DNA of 22,237 nucleotides from an uncultured Bacilli bacterium (GCA_947598345.1 CANQFF010000011.1:1-22237); one strand, 5' to 3'; counted from the stretch's first letter, positions 1 through 8,446 are shown. Made by a program: numbers and translations. The notes: generated by a model from the sequence alone, not told the origin.

Positions 1-65
1 GTATTTACATTATATGTTGTTATATTATTAAGTTTTACATTACCTGCTTTAAAACTAATTCCCAT
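1..65 (-). CDS. 5' end of an unidentified gene next to the T7SS pair (runs off the window)
   Basis: An ATG at 65 is preceded by AGGTG five bases upstream. It opens a frame with no stop to the window edge, starting MGISFKAGNVKLNN. Only 21 codons are visible, too few to identify a family; no WXG motif is seen in this part. The gene lies about 100 bases beyond the essC-esaB terminator, so it probably has its own promoter, though I could not find a convincing one between 66 and 161. Its position next to essC-esaB makes a T7SS-linked protein (substrate or structural component) possible, but that is inference only. Confidence 0.5.
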   Translation of the reverse strand, partial: MGISFKAGNVKLNNITTYNVN

Positions 66-161
66 ATTTTCACCTTAATATTCTATAATAAGTTTACCAA
101 ATATGTACTTTTTGAATCAGTAATAACCTGGATTGGAATATAGTAATATGTAAATAGGATG

Positions 162-188
162 AAAAAGATTGTACTGATCGTACAATCT
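162..188 (-). terminator. Intrinsic terminator of essC-esaB
   Basis: A perfect 9-bp stem (166-174 with 180-188) with a 5-base loop is followed, in the minus direction, by TTTTT (166-162). The stem takes in two bases of the esaB stop codon (TAG at 187-189), so the hairpin starts right at the end of the gene. Confidence 0.85.
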
Positions 189-441
189 AAATTAATATAA
201 TTTTTTTATTGTTATTAATGTTTGTATCCCTTATAATAAGCTCTTCTGTATATAAATTAGATGTATCTGGGTCAAATATAAAGTGTTCTTTATTTATATC
301 AAAACTTGAATCAGATAATTCATAAACAGACTTAACAATTAACTCTAAAACTTTTTTAACACTCTCATTAGTCGGAATGTATATTTCATATTCTTCATCT
401 ATGCTTGGAACATATACTTTAATTAAAACTTTATTCTTCAT
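187..441 (-). CDS. esaB: EsaB/YukD-like ubiquitin-fold protein of type VII secretion
   Basis: A small protein (84 residues from the chosen start) with the beta-grasp look of the EsaB/YukD family: an N-terminal strand (MKNKVLIKVYVPS), a short linker, a helix (ESVKKVLELIVKSVYEL), and a C-terminal 'IRDTNINNNKKIILI' strand. YukD-type proteins are small cytosolic accessory factors of the firmicute T7SS. A TTG at 462 would give 91 residues, but the bases coding its first residues are GGAGAAAGGG, which is the Shine-Dalgarno site for the ATG at 441, so I use 441. The gene overlaps the 3' end of essC by 11 bases, which points to translational coupling, and a terminator follows at once. In the well-known staphylococcal locus esaB lies upstream of essC; here it follows it. 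Confidence 0.85.
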   Translation of the reverse strand: MKNKVLIKVYVPSIDEEYEIYIPTNESVKKVLELIVKSVYELSDSSFDINKEHFIFDPDTSNLYTEELIIRDTNINNNKKIILI

Positions 442-3400
442 CTTCTTTTTCCCTTTCTCCAACTATTTTAATTAAATCAGCTTCTCCATTTTTAGCAACC
501 CAGGCATATTGTTTATCTATTTGTTCTTTAAATTTATTTCCATAGTCATTTGCGCTTATTACAGTTTGTTCCATGAATCCATTACCAACCCATATACCAT
601 TTGAATTATTAGTAACGCTAGAATACCACTGTTCAAACCCAACTTTTTTAAGTTTAAAACTTGAATCTACAAATATTAAATTAACATTATTAAGTGTTTT
701 TATACCATTAAAGAAACCATTAAACTTCTTTTCATTCATACTTCCTTGGAATTTCTCAAGCCCTGCAATTATACATAGTACCTTAATGTTTTTACCATCT
801 ATTTGTGCATCTAAGAATTCTTCAAATTTAAGTATAAATTCTTCAAAGTTTTTATCTGCATATGTATTAACACTTCCACCTATACTAGATAATTCCTGTT
901 CAGTATCTATAAGTACAACCATATGTCCTAGTTTTCTAACACCATATATAATGGTTTTAAGTAAATCTATAGTATTTTTTACATCTTTAGAACTTATAAC
1001 AGTTGCCTTATCATTAAAGAAATTATAGAAAGATGTTTTTAAATTTCTTTTACTTATACCTATTGGTAAATTATTTATATTAGTTATATCTTTATCAAGC
1101 ATTTCTATAGTAATTTCTTCTGGTAATACCGGAATCTTAGGAGCCTTAGTATTACAAACTTTAGATACCTCAGCAATTTTAGTTTTAACAAATTCAACTA
1201 AATTATCTGGATTACATACTTGTGCGGTTTGAAATTCATATACTTCATCATCTCTAAATAATCCTCTTCCATCATATTCTGCAGGGTATACATTACCTAT
1301 CTTACCTAATATATCCACATAATCACTCTTATCTGGCATATCAAGTACAAAAGTATGGTGGAAATTGCGCTCTACTTTACTATAAATACTACGAGAACTA
1401 GTCGCACTTATCATGAAAAGTATACCATATCTTTCACCTTCACGGGTAAGTTTAATTAATATATCTTCTAATGATGAATAACTTTCTTTAAAACTATCGT
1501 AATTATTAAATATGATAAGTTTTAAAGGTACTTTTTGTCCACTATTTTTAATATAATTTTTATATTCCCCGTTAAAATCTGCAAATAGTTTTTTTCTATA
1601 GTTAATCTCATCTGATATAAGAGAAATTAATTTAAGTAACTTATCTTTTTCTGATGCATAAACTATATCTCCTACTTGTGGAAATTTATCATATACTCTT
1701 AACGATTCAGATCCAAAATCTATTATATAAATATTTATATCTTCTGGAGTATATGTTGTAGAGAGTGAATATACAATAGTTGAGATAAACATCTCTCTAT
1801 TTGTACCTGATGTTCCATATACTAAAGTATTACCTTCTTCATTTAAAGTCAAAGTTAATATATCTTGATACTGTTTTGATGGAGCATCATATTCACCAAC
1901 TAAAGCAGTAACTGTATCTTTTTTAGAGTAGTTATATTTCTTAAATATATCATCTACATATATATCTTTAGGAATACTATCTAACCATAGATTCTTAGCT
2001 TGTAAATTTTCTTTTTTAGCTAAAGCACATATATATTTCATTATATTAGATAATTCATCGCCGTTATCTTCTGTTGCAACTACTTCTTTAGTTTCCTCTA
2101 AATTTTTAATAACATTTCCTGTATTATCTATAAATGATATAGATCTATCGTAGTTTTTCTTAACAGAATCTGTTGCCTGATACTGAGTTCCAGCCCATCC
2201 TGATTGTCCCAATACAAATATCTCATCATTACCAACTTGTAAGTAAAATCTACCTGCATTAGTAATGTCTGCAGCATCAGGGCGTTTTAACATTTCGTTA
2301 GAATCTGATCTATCTTGCACTTTTAAACAAACTCTAAACTTAGTATTTGACCATATTTGGTCATTAACAACTCCACTAGGTTTTTGTGTTGCTAGTATAA
2401 GATGTACTCCAAGTGAACGACCAATTCTTGCAGCAGAGATTAAGTCATCCATAAATTCAGGTTGTTGCGCTTTTAACTCTGCAAATTCATCACTTATAAT
2501 AAATAAGTGTGGCATAGGCTCATCTATTTTTCCTTCTCTAAAGAATTTTTGATATTTATATATATCTATAGTGCTCTCACCTAATTTATCTCTTACTTCA
2601 TTGAACACTTTTTGTCTTCTTTTAAGTTCACTATCTATACTAACAAGTGTTCTATTTAAAGATGCTTTATCTAGGTTTGTTATAGTTCCTGCTAAATGTG
2701 GAAGTCTATATCCTTGAGTTTTGTTTTCAAATGCACCAGCAAGTCCTCCACCTTTATAATCGATAAGTATAAAAGCAACCTCGTTTGGACTATAGTTTAT
2801 TACCATAGAAAGTATATAAGTAATAATAAATTCTGATTTACCACTTCCTGTAGTTCCAGCGATTAATCCGTGTGGTCCATGAAATTTTTCATGTAAATCA
2901 AGATATATTGGATTAGCCTCATCGTTTATTCCTACTTGAGCTCTTAGAGTTTTTATAGGATTATTAAGTCTCCATCTATTTAGTGAGTTTAACTGTTCAA
3001 CTTTACCTACATTATACATCTCCAAAAATCCTAAAGACATTGGTAAATTTCTCAAATCCTCAGTAAATTCTATAGGAATATTTGCAAGTGTTTTAACACA
3101 CTCTTCTATATTTAAATTCATGTTTATTTCCTTTGTAAAAACTTGCTGATAATAATTATTAATATCTGTTGAAAGTATCGCAGATGTACCTTCTACAGAT
3201 ATAAAATCGACACATTCACTTGGAAGCTTACCAAGTCTATTTTCTATACAAACTATACTAAATCCAAAGTTTTCTTTATTTTTTAAAATTTTATCTACAA
3301 TACCTATTTTTCTTATCATAGGGTAATCATCAGTAATTATCAAATAATAAGGCTGATAAGTTTGTTCTTGCTCCTTATCCTCATTTTCAACGATTTCATC

Positions 3401-5005
3401 TTGTTTACTCATTCTATTAATGTATTCTTGTTCTAGATATGAACTAATATATTTAATATCTTCTAAATCAGTGGCAAAAAATCTCATTTGTTTACTATTT
3501 GTAAATGTATGAGGTGCCTCTTTATACTTATCCCAAGTACTTAAATTATTTTTATTTACAAAGAATATTATTTTTAAATCATCATAACTATGAAATGTAA
3601 GTAATTGTAACAATAAATTATCTACGAATGAAAATATTTCTATATTATTTCCCATTATCGCAGTTACTTTTTTATTATAAAATGAATAACTTACAGGGGC
3701 GTTTTCTAATATTTTAGATTCATTTACAACTTTATTTGCCTCTTCTTTTAACTCATCTTCTTCCATTTTAAAATCTTCTTCAGTAAAGTTTACTTTAATT
3801 TTTAACGGTACTTTTCCTATACCTACCCTAACAGTCAAAAAGTCTTTTTGATCATTTCTTCTTTCCCAAAGAGTTCTTTTTTTGTTTAAAATGATATTTT
3901 GACATTCATCTACAGTTATCAAATTCTCCTTTAATATAGATGCCTGGTCAATAGCTACATTGTATATTTCTTTTTTCTTTTTATCTAAATACTCTCTATA
4001 TAATTTTTTTCTTTCCTTTTCTTTTTTCTTCTCTAATCTTTTTTGATATTTTTTTGTTAAATTTGGCCAAAGTAAAGAAGAGAGTAACATTGCTCCAGTC
4101 GTTATTAATGTAGGTATAGATTGAGTTAAAGACTGTGTTCCTTGTAGCATACGAGTTATTACATTAACTAGTGATAATACAGATATAACAGCCATTGTAA
4201 GCATAGGACCTAATGTAAGAAGTAAAGGCATTTCTTGCTTTTCTTGTTTTGGTGGTGGAGGAGTTAATACTAAATCATAATCTGCAATAAATCTTCTCAT
4301 TCTAGGTTTTTTAAAGAAATAATCATCATCGTTATAATAGTCTATTTCTTTTATTTGATCACTCTCTAATACTGTCTTTTTTACTAAGTTACTATATGAA
4401 AACTCAAAATTAGTTAATTTATTATTAGTAAATGATACAAAATTAGATGGATTATTTATTGAAATCATACCCTTATAAAGAGTAATCTTAAGACCCAGTA
4501 CAAATATTTTATCTCCATAATTTAACTTTTTATTATAATTTAATAATAATGAATCATTGATATATATATTAGAGGTTTGATTAATTTTTATAGTCCAACC
4601 ATCAAGAGTATAATTTAATATAAGATAATTATTTAAAATATAAGCATTTTCATATATTATATCTTGTGTTAAATCTTTACCAATAGATATACTAGTATTT
4701 TCATTCAATTTATAATATTTAATAGTATCATCTAAAATATTTTCTGAATATAGTAACATTCTTTTTCCATTGTAATCTAAAAAATAAAAGTAATTATGCA
4801 TAATTTCTACGCTAGATGTATAAGAATTGCCATAAATTATCTTAGTATCATCGTTTTCTTTCATTATCCATTTACCATTAACTGATTCTATATTTATTAT
4901 ATTGCTATTGTTATTTAATTCATCTGTAAGCCAAAAACTTCCCTCTATTTTATTAGGAAGTGTTAATTTAGATAATCTATTTCCATTAAATAATATTAGT
5001 CTCAT
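431..5005 (-). CDS. essC: EssC, FtsK/SpoIIIE-type motor ATPase of type VIIb secretion
   Basis: The membrane ATPase that drives export of WXG100/LXG-type substrates in Bacillota. The 1524 residues are close to the usual EssC length of about 1480-1500. In order: an N-terminal region typical of EssC (MRLILFNGNR...) with FHA-like folds up to about 200, a Pro-rich linker (249-252), two membrane segments (about 260-285 and 299-314), a Lys/Glu-rich stretch (318-347), then three FtsK/SpoIIIE-like domains. Domain 1 has a full Walker A (GTTGSGKS, 717-724) and Walker B (LFIISDE, 834-840). Domain 2 has GTSGTNRE (1064-1071), without the Lys-Ser pair. Domain 3 (around 'ATVISSKDVKNT') is also degenerate. 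So only domain 1 looks fully catalytic, and the others are likely regulatory or substrate-binding. The ATG at 5005 has AAAGG about ten bases upstream. esaB follows with an overlap. EssA, EssB, EsaA and EsxA are not in this window; uvrC lies upstream. Confidence 0.95.
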   Translation of the reverse strand: MRLILFNGNRLSKLTLPNKIEGSFWLTDELNNNSNIINIESVNGKWIMKENDDTKIIYGNSYTSSVEIMHNYFYFLDYNGKRMLLYSENILDDTIKYYKLNENTSISIGKDLTQDIIYENAYILNNYLILNYTLDGWTIKINQTSNIYINDSLLLNYNKKLNYGDKIFVLGLKITLYKGMISINNPSNFVSFTNNKLTNFEFSYSNLVKKTVLESDQIKEIDYYNDDDYFFKKPRMRRFIADYDLVLTPPPPKQEKQEMPLLLTLGPMLTMAVISVLSLVNVITRMLQGTQSLTQSIPTLITTGAMLLSSLLWPNLTKKYQKRLEKKKEKERKKLYREYLDKKKKEIYNVAIDQASILKENLITVDECQNIILNKKRTLWERRNDQKDFLTVRVGIGKVPLKIKVNFTEEDFKMEEDELKEEANKVVNESKILENAPVSYSFYNKKVTAIMGNNIEIFSFVDNLLLQLLTFHSYDDLKIIFFVNKNNLSTWDKYKEAPHTFTNSKQMRFFATDLEDIKYISSYLEQEYINRMSKQDEIVENEDKEQEQTYQPYYLIITDDYPMIRKIGIVDKILKNKENFGFSIVCIENRLGKLPSECVDFISVEGTSAILSTDINNYYQQVFTKEINMNLNIEECVKTLANIPIEFTEDLRNLPMSLGFLEMYNVGKVEQLNSLNRWRLNNPIKTLRAQVGINDEANPIYLDLHEKFHGPHGLIAGTTGSGKSEFIITYILSMVINYSPNEVAFILIDYKGGGLAGAFENKTQGYRLPHLAGTITNLDKASLNRTLVSIDSELKRRQKVFNEVRDKLGESTIDIYKYQKFFREGKIDEPMPHLFIISDEFAELKAQQPEFMDDLISAARIGRSLGVHLILATQKPSGVVNDQIWSNTKFRVCLKVQDRSDSNEMLKRPDAADITNAGRFYLQVGNDEIFVLGQSGWAGTQYQATDSVKKNYDRSISFIDNTGNVIKNLEETKEVVATEDNGDELSNIMKYICALAKKENLQAKNLWLDSIPKDIYVDDIFKKYNYSKKDTVTALVGEYDAPSKQYQDILTLTLNEEGNTLVYGTSGTNREMFISTIVYSLSTTYTPEDINIYIIDFGSESLRVYDKFPQVGDIVYASEKDKLLKLISLISDEINYRKKLFADFNGEYKNYIKNSGQKVPLKLIIFNNYDSFKESYSSLEDILIKLTREGERYGILFMISATSSRSIYSKVERNFHHTFVLDMPDKSDYVDILGKIGNVYPAEYDGRGLFRDDEVYEFQTAQVCNPDNLVEFVKTKIAEVSKVCNTKAPKIPVLPEEITIEMLDKDITNINNLPIGISKRNLKTSFYNFFNDKATVISSKDVKNTIDLLKTIIYGVRKLGHMVVLIDTEQELSSIGGSVNTYADKNFEEFILKFEEFLDAQIDGKNIKVLCIIAGLEKFQGSMNEKKFNGFFNGIKTLNNVNLIFVDSSFKLKKVGFEQWYSSVTNNSNGIWVGNGFMEQTVISANDYGNKFKEQIDKQYAWVAKNGEADLIKIVGEREKEDEE

Positions 5006-5044
5006 TTTACCAACTACCTTTGTACTCTACAAATAATTATAATA

Positions 5045-5074
5045 AAAAAATCTATTTTTTTATATAGATTTTTT
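5045..5074 (-). terminator. Strong stem-loop with T-tract between uvrC and essC (terminator or leader hairpin)
   Basis: A perfect 11-bp stem (5045-5055 with 5064-5074) with an 8-base loop. The arms are A6-TCTAT and its complement, so on the minus strand the 3' arm ends in a T-run. It could be the delayed terminator of uvrC (280 bases past its stop), or, if the essC promoter is at 5085-5093, a hairpin at the very 5' end of the essC mRNA. The arms are symmetric, so it would also look like a terminator from the plus strand. Confidence 0.55.
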
Positions 5075-5084
5075 CACTTATTCC

Positions 5085-5093
5085 ATTTTAGCA
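5085..5093 (-). promoter_or_regulatory. Possible extended -10 promoter for essC
   Basis: On the minus strand the sequence reads TGCTAAAAT, a TGn-extended -10 element. The same nine bases precede acpS in this window. No good -35 box lies 17 bases upstream, which fits either an extended -10 promoter or one that needs an activator; the tandem repeat lies just upstream. The start of transcription would be near 5078, about 70 bases before the essC ATG. Confidence 0.4.
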
Positions 5094-5110
5094 TATTACG
5101 AACTAAAAAA

Positions 5111-5170
5111 TCATCTTCAGATTTCAATTTTTAATCATCTTCAGATTTCAATTTTTAATCATTTTCATCT
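5111..5170. repeat. 24-bp direct tandem repeat upstream of essC
   Basis: Two identical, adjoining copies of a 24-base unit (5111-5134 and 5135-5158; the plus strand begins TCATCTTCAGATTTC) are followed by a decayed third copy that starts at 5159 (TCATTTTCATCT). The period is a little over two helical turns. It lies directly upstream of the putative essC promoter. It could be an activator-binding array or a slippage product; there are too few copies and no spacers, so it is not a CRISPR. Confidence 0.85.
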
Positions 5171-5353
5171 TTTCTTCATCTGTTCAAATTGATTGATTAC
5201 TATATTAACCTTTTTTTACGCTTCTTTAAGATCATTTAGCAATCAGTTTTGAAACAAAAAATCGTAAAAGCTATTGAAAAACAATTGTACTTTATCAAAT
5301 TCTACATTTTTATATTTCACACTTATTCATACTTTTTAATGAAATAATATATT

Positions 5354-7132
5354 TCAAATATTGTAATTTTTTAAAAATTCAAATAAATTTAAAGCAATAT
5401 TTTTAGGTAATATTTCTTCTAACTCTTCTAAAGTAGATTCTTTCATTTTGCTTATTGTCTTAAATTTCTTTAACAATTCTTTTTTTCTTTTCTCTCCTAT
5501 ACCTTCTACACTATCTAATATACTAGATAGTGAACCTTTACTTCTTATTTGTTTATGGTAATTAATAGTAAACTCATGTACTTCGTCTTGCATTCTTTCA
5601 AGTAAATAAAATAAATTACTTTTTTTATCTATTTTAACCTCAGTAATTGGATCAAAAGCAAGTAATGCACTAGTTGCGTGTTTATCATCTTTTTTTAATC
5701 CAACAACTGGTATATTAAGACATAAACTATTAATTACATCACGCGCCACATTTATTTGTCCTATACCACCATCAACTATGATTAAATCTGGTCTTTCTAA
5801 ATTATCCTTTAAAACTCTAAAATATCTTCTATATATAACCTCTCTCATAGTTCCATAATCATCATTAGTATCTATACTAATTTTAAATTTTCTATAATTA
5901 TTTTTACTAGGACGGCCATCGATAAAAACAACCATACCAGATACATTATAAGTTCCAAACAAATGGGCATTATCAAATATTTCTATTCTATTTAATCTAC
6001 CAAGTTTCAATATTTCTTTTAACTCTTCATTAGCTATTATAGTCTTCTCTTCATCCTTTTTTATAAGTTCAAATTTTTCATTTAATGATATTTTGGCATT
6101 TTCTCCTGCCATATTAACCAATTTTAACTTTTCGCCTTTAATGGGAATTTTAACATTGATATTTAAATATTCACTAAGTAATTTAGCATCTACTATATTT
6201 GGAACAATAATTTCTTTAGGTTTAGTTAAATTAGTATAAAATCTAGCTATATACCTAGTCATTTCTTCTTCTATACTATCAACTATATCAAATATTTTAG
6301 ATTTTCTTTCTACAATTTTAGAACCTCTTATAAAAAATACTTGTATACTTAAATAACCCTTATCAAAGTAATATCCAAATACATCTTTATCAATATTATC
6401 TTTAAGTTCTACCTCTTGATTAGTAAGAGTAATATTTATATAATCTAACAATTCTTTATATTCTTTCGCTTTTTCAAAATGAAGAAGTTGACTTTCTAAT
6501 TCCATTTTATCTTTTAGCCTTTTTGTAACTATACTATGATCACCATTTAAAAACTTAATTATTTCGTTTTTCATATCAGTTGTTTTTTCTTGATCTACCT
6601 TATATGAACAATAACCCAAACATTCACCTATGTGATAATATAGGCAAGGGCGTTTTTGATATGTATTGCATTTTCTTAATGGATATATTCTATTTAAAAG
6701 ATTAACTGTACTTCTAGCCGCCGTAACATTTGGGTACGGTCCAAATAAATGCTTTACTTTCCTTTTTCTATTTATATTTCTAATAACTTTAAGCGATGGA
6801 ACTTTATCATCTGTAAGTTCAATGTATGGATAACTTTTATCATCCCTAAGTAAAATATTATACTTAGGATCATATTTCTTTATCAAATTTATTTCTAATA
6901 TCAATGATTCTATTTCACTATTTACTACTATATACTCAAAATCTTCAATTTCACTGACAAGTTTTGCAGTTTTACCATAGTGTTTACCTCTAAAATAAGA
7001 ACTAACCCTATTTTTTAATTTTTTTGCTTTTCCCACATAAATTATAATACCATCGTTATTTTTCATTAAATAGCATCCAGGACTTTGAGGTAATAAATTT
7101 AATTTATCTTTAATATTTTTAAATTTATCCAT
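5354..7132 (-). CDS. uvrC: UvrC, nucleotide excision repair endonuclease subunit
   Basis: Makes the dual incisions around bulky DNA lesions together with UvrA and UvrB. Domains over 592 residues: a GIY-YIG nuclease at the N terminus (GCYLM at 19-23, IIYVG at 30-34, catalytic-type Arg42 in KNRVSSYF), a Cys-containing segment (RKCNTY...RPCLYY...GECLGYC), a UvrB-binding UVR motif ('HFEKAKEYKELLDYI', about 215-230), an RNase H-like endonuclease domain (IEIFDNAHL, then DLIIVDGGIGQ), and C-terminal helix-hairpin-helix motifs (VEGIGEKRKKELLKKF). A TTG at 7144 would add four residues, but the -10 box at 7149-7154 puts the transcript start close to 7142, and GGTG lies six bases before the ATG at 7132, so 7132 is the start. 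It appears to be a single-gene transcription unit. Confidence 0.97.
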   Translation of the reverse strand: MDKFKNIKDKLNLLPQSPGCYLMKNNDGIIIYVGKAKKLKNRVSSYFRGKHYGKTAKLVSEIEDFEYIVVNSEIESLILEINLIKKYDPKYNILLRDDKSYPYIELTDDKVPSLKVIRNINRKRKVKHLFGPYPNVTAARSTVNLLNRIYPLRKCNTYQKRPCLYYHIGECLGYCSYKVDQEKTTDMKNEIIKFLNGDHSIVTKRLKDKMELESQLLHFEKAKEYKELLDYINITLTNQEVELKDNIDKDVFGYYFDKGYLSIQVFFIRGSKIVERKSKIFDIVDSIEEEMTRYIARFYTNLTKPKEIIVPNIVDAKLLSEYLNINVKIPIKGEKLKLVNMAGENAKISLNEKFELIKKDEEKTIIANEELKEILKLGRLNRIEIFDNAHLFGTYNVSGMVVFIDGRPSKNNYRKFKISIDTNDDYGTMREVIYRRYFRVLKDNLERPDLIIVDGGIGQINVARDVINSLCLNIPVVGLKKDDKHATSALLAFDPITEVKIDKKSNLFYLLERMQDEVHEFTINYHKQIRSKGSLSSILDSVEGIGEKRKKELLKKFKTISKMKESTLEELEEILPKNIALNLFEFLKNYNI

Positions 7133-7148
7133 ACGAATCACCAAAGAT

Positions 7149-7177
7149 ATTATATCAAATATATTTTAGGATGTAAA
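7149..7177 (-). promoter_or_regulatory. Promoter of uvrC
   Basis: On the minus strand TTTACA (7177-7172), 17-base spacer, TATAAT (7154-7149). The predicted transcript start, near 7142, leaves a leader of only about 10 bases before the ATG at 7132. Confidence 0.8.
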
Positions 7178-7202
7178 ATAAAGAAAAAAGAAGATTTAAA
7201 TA

Positions 7203-7235
7203 TATATACTTATAACAAGGAAAATAAGTTATATA
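7203..7235 (-). terminator. Weak hairpin after the 353-residue gene
   Basis: ACTTAT (7208-7213) pairs with ATAAGT (7224-7229), extended by TATAT/ATATA across a bulged base. It lies three bases beyond the stop at 7238. There is no clean T-run, so termination here is uncertain. Confidence 0.3.
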
Positions 7236-7237
7236 AA

Positions 7238-8299
7238 TTATTTATCTTCTATTTTTTTAATCTTTGATTTTGATGTCATTTCTTCTGTTTTGTTTTTATA
7301 ACTTGAAATTTCTTTAAAAATATTACATATAGATTGTATACCATCTAGTTGAATACTATCATAACTATTTATTTCTTTTGTTATATTAGAAATAACAAAT
7401 GACTTTAATTTTGATAGTTCCTTATCGCTTAACATAACTAAATATGCTTTTGCTAGTGTTTCTCTAAATATTTTAAGTTGTAAATTTTTATTAACAGAAC
7501 CGAATGGTATACTATTATTTATCAATTTTTGAAATTCTTTTACTATCATATTTACAATACAACCATCTTGAACCAAAGTTTTATATGTATCTTCAATATT
7601 AAATATATTAGCAATACTTTGAGATTTAAATTTTATTTCTTTAGGTAATTCAAAATTATTTTCAATCATCATATCTTCAAATTTTTCATCAATGTATGAT
7701 AAATAATATTTAGATTTTATTATACCTTCAACTATTTCATTATTATTACTATATTTTTCTTTTAAATCATTTAAAAATATTAAATATAATGTTAATATAT
7801 CAAACTCCATTGCTTTAATTAATTCCATACAACCATTAAAATTATAGCGTCTACCTAAAGAAATATAATCAAGAGATAATTTACTACTATATTTTTCTAA
7901 TTTACTTAATGTATTACTATCATAAGAATTATTTGCATTTTTAATTTTACGCAAAAATATACCTAACATACGACGAGTAATTATATTCATTTCATCAAGC
8001 TTTACAATTGCATCAACATTTTGAGAATAATTATGAGGTAAATTATTTACTATATTTTTAGACCATTCCATATCTTTTTGTATACTTAATCCACATCTAT
8101 TATATATTTGATACATAACCTCAATTGCAATTTTTAAATATTTTAAATTTTTTTTATATTCCTCAGTTTCTTTTTTTCCATGAATTTCTAAGTTGTATAA
8201 TTTTTTATATAGTTCAAATATTGATGTATTACATTTCTTAAATTTTTCAAAATCTTTGTGATTTTTTGGAGTTAATTTATATTCATACATAGCATCCAT
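7238..8299 (-). CDS. Unrecognised 353-residue helical cytosolic protein
   Basis: I do not recognise the family. The protein is rich in Lys, Asn, Ile and Glu, has no signal peptide or membrane segment, and reads as mostly alpha-helical, for example the stretches around 45-70 ('KKNLKYLKIAIEVMYQIY'), the 'DEMNIITRRMLGIFLRKIKN' stretch, and 'FRETLAKAYLVMLSDKELS' towards the C terminus. There are only three or four cysteines and no obvious metal site or nucleotide-binding loop. Two ATGs compete, at 8299 and 8290; GAGAAAGAG sits just upstream of both, and I keep the longer. It is transcribed alone: a strong promoter lies at 8336-8364, the parC terminator precedes it, and uvrC behind it has its own promoter. 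Low-complexity composition makes remote homology hard to judge by eye. Confidence 0.85.
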   Translation of the reverse strand: MDAMYEYKLTPKNHKDFEKFKKCNTSIFELYKKLYNLEIHGKKETEEYKKNLKYLKIAIEVMYQIYNRCGLSIQKDMEWSKNIVNNLPHNYSQNVDAIVKLDEMNIITRRMLGIFLRKIKNANNSYDSNTLSKLEKYSSKLSLDYISLGRRYNFNGCMELIKAMEFDILTLYLIFLNDLKEKYSNNNEIVEGIIKSKYYLSYIDEKFEDMMIENNFELPKEIKFKSQSIANIFNIEDTYKTLVQDGCIVNMIVKEFQKLINNSIPFGSVNKNLQLKIFRETLAKAYLVMLSDKELSKLKSFVISNITKEINSYDSIQLDGIQSICNIFKEISSYKNKTEEMTSKSKIKKIEDK

Positions 8300-8335
8300 C
8301 TCTTTCTCAAAAAAACTAATTTATTAATGCTGTAT

Positions 8336-8364
8336 ATGTTAACACAAAATAATTAAAAAGTCAA
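8336..8364 (-). promoter_or_regulatory. Promoter of the 353-residue gene
   Basis: On the minus strand TTGACT (8364-8359), a 17-base spacer ending TGTGT, TAACAT (8341-8336). The transcript would start near 8329, about 30 bases before the ATG at 8299. Confidence 0.75.
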
Positions 8365-8416
8365 AAAATATTGAATTTTGAGTTTAATAATACATAATTC
8401 ATATTTAAAATAGCAG

Positions 8417-8446
8417 AAGACTTATTTTAAATTCAAAATAAGTCTT
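8417..8446 (-). terminator. Hairpin directly after parC
   Basis: A perfect 12-bp stem (8417-8428 with 8435-8446) with a 6-base loop abuts the parC stop codon (TAA at 8449-8447). The T-tract on the minus strand is poor (CTT then CTGCTATTTT), whereas the plus strand has TTTT, so it may work less well as a minus-strand terminator or may mainly protect the mRNA 3' end. Confidence 0.6.

Larger units (their letters stand above)
5006..5353. other. 348-base non-coding region between uvrC and essC
   Basis: No plausible gene on either strand; all frames are broken by stops. It holds, from left to right, a long stem-loop (5045-5074), a possible extended -10 element reading towards essC (5085-5093), and a 24-bp tandem repeat (5111-5158) with a decayed third copy. 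Between 5171 and 5353 I see only AT-rich sequence, a 7-bp inverted repeat around the uvrC stop (5340-5356), and a distant TTTTACG/CGTAAAA pair (5214-5220 with 5263-5269). There is no convincing terminator directly behind uvrC. Confidence 0.7.

Noticed and set aside
442..462. TTG start of esaB at 462
   Set aside because: Those bases include the SD site of the ATG at 441.
573..1028. Plus-strand frame of 151 codons within essC
   Set aside because: It lies fully opposite EssC, which has clear domain matches; the residues look like antisense of AT-rich coding DNA. The same applies to 2265-2552 opposite essC, 8568-8756, 8847-9305 and 10260-10619 opposite parC, 11193-11384 and 12571-12774 opposite parE, and 18039-18260 opposite the MBOAT gene.
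5111..5158. CRISPR-like repeat
   Set aside because: The two 24-bp copies adjoin with no spacer and there are no cas genes.
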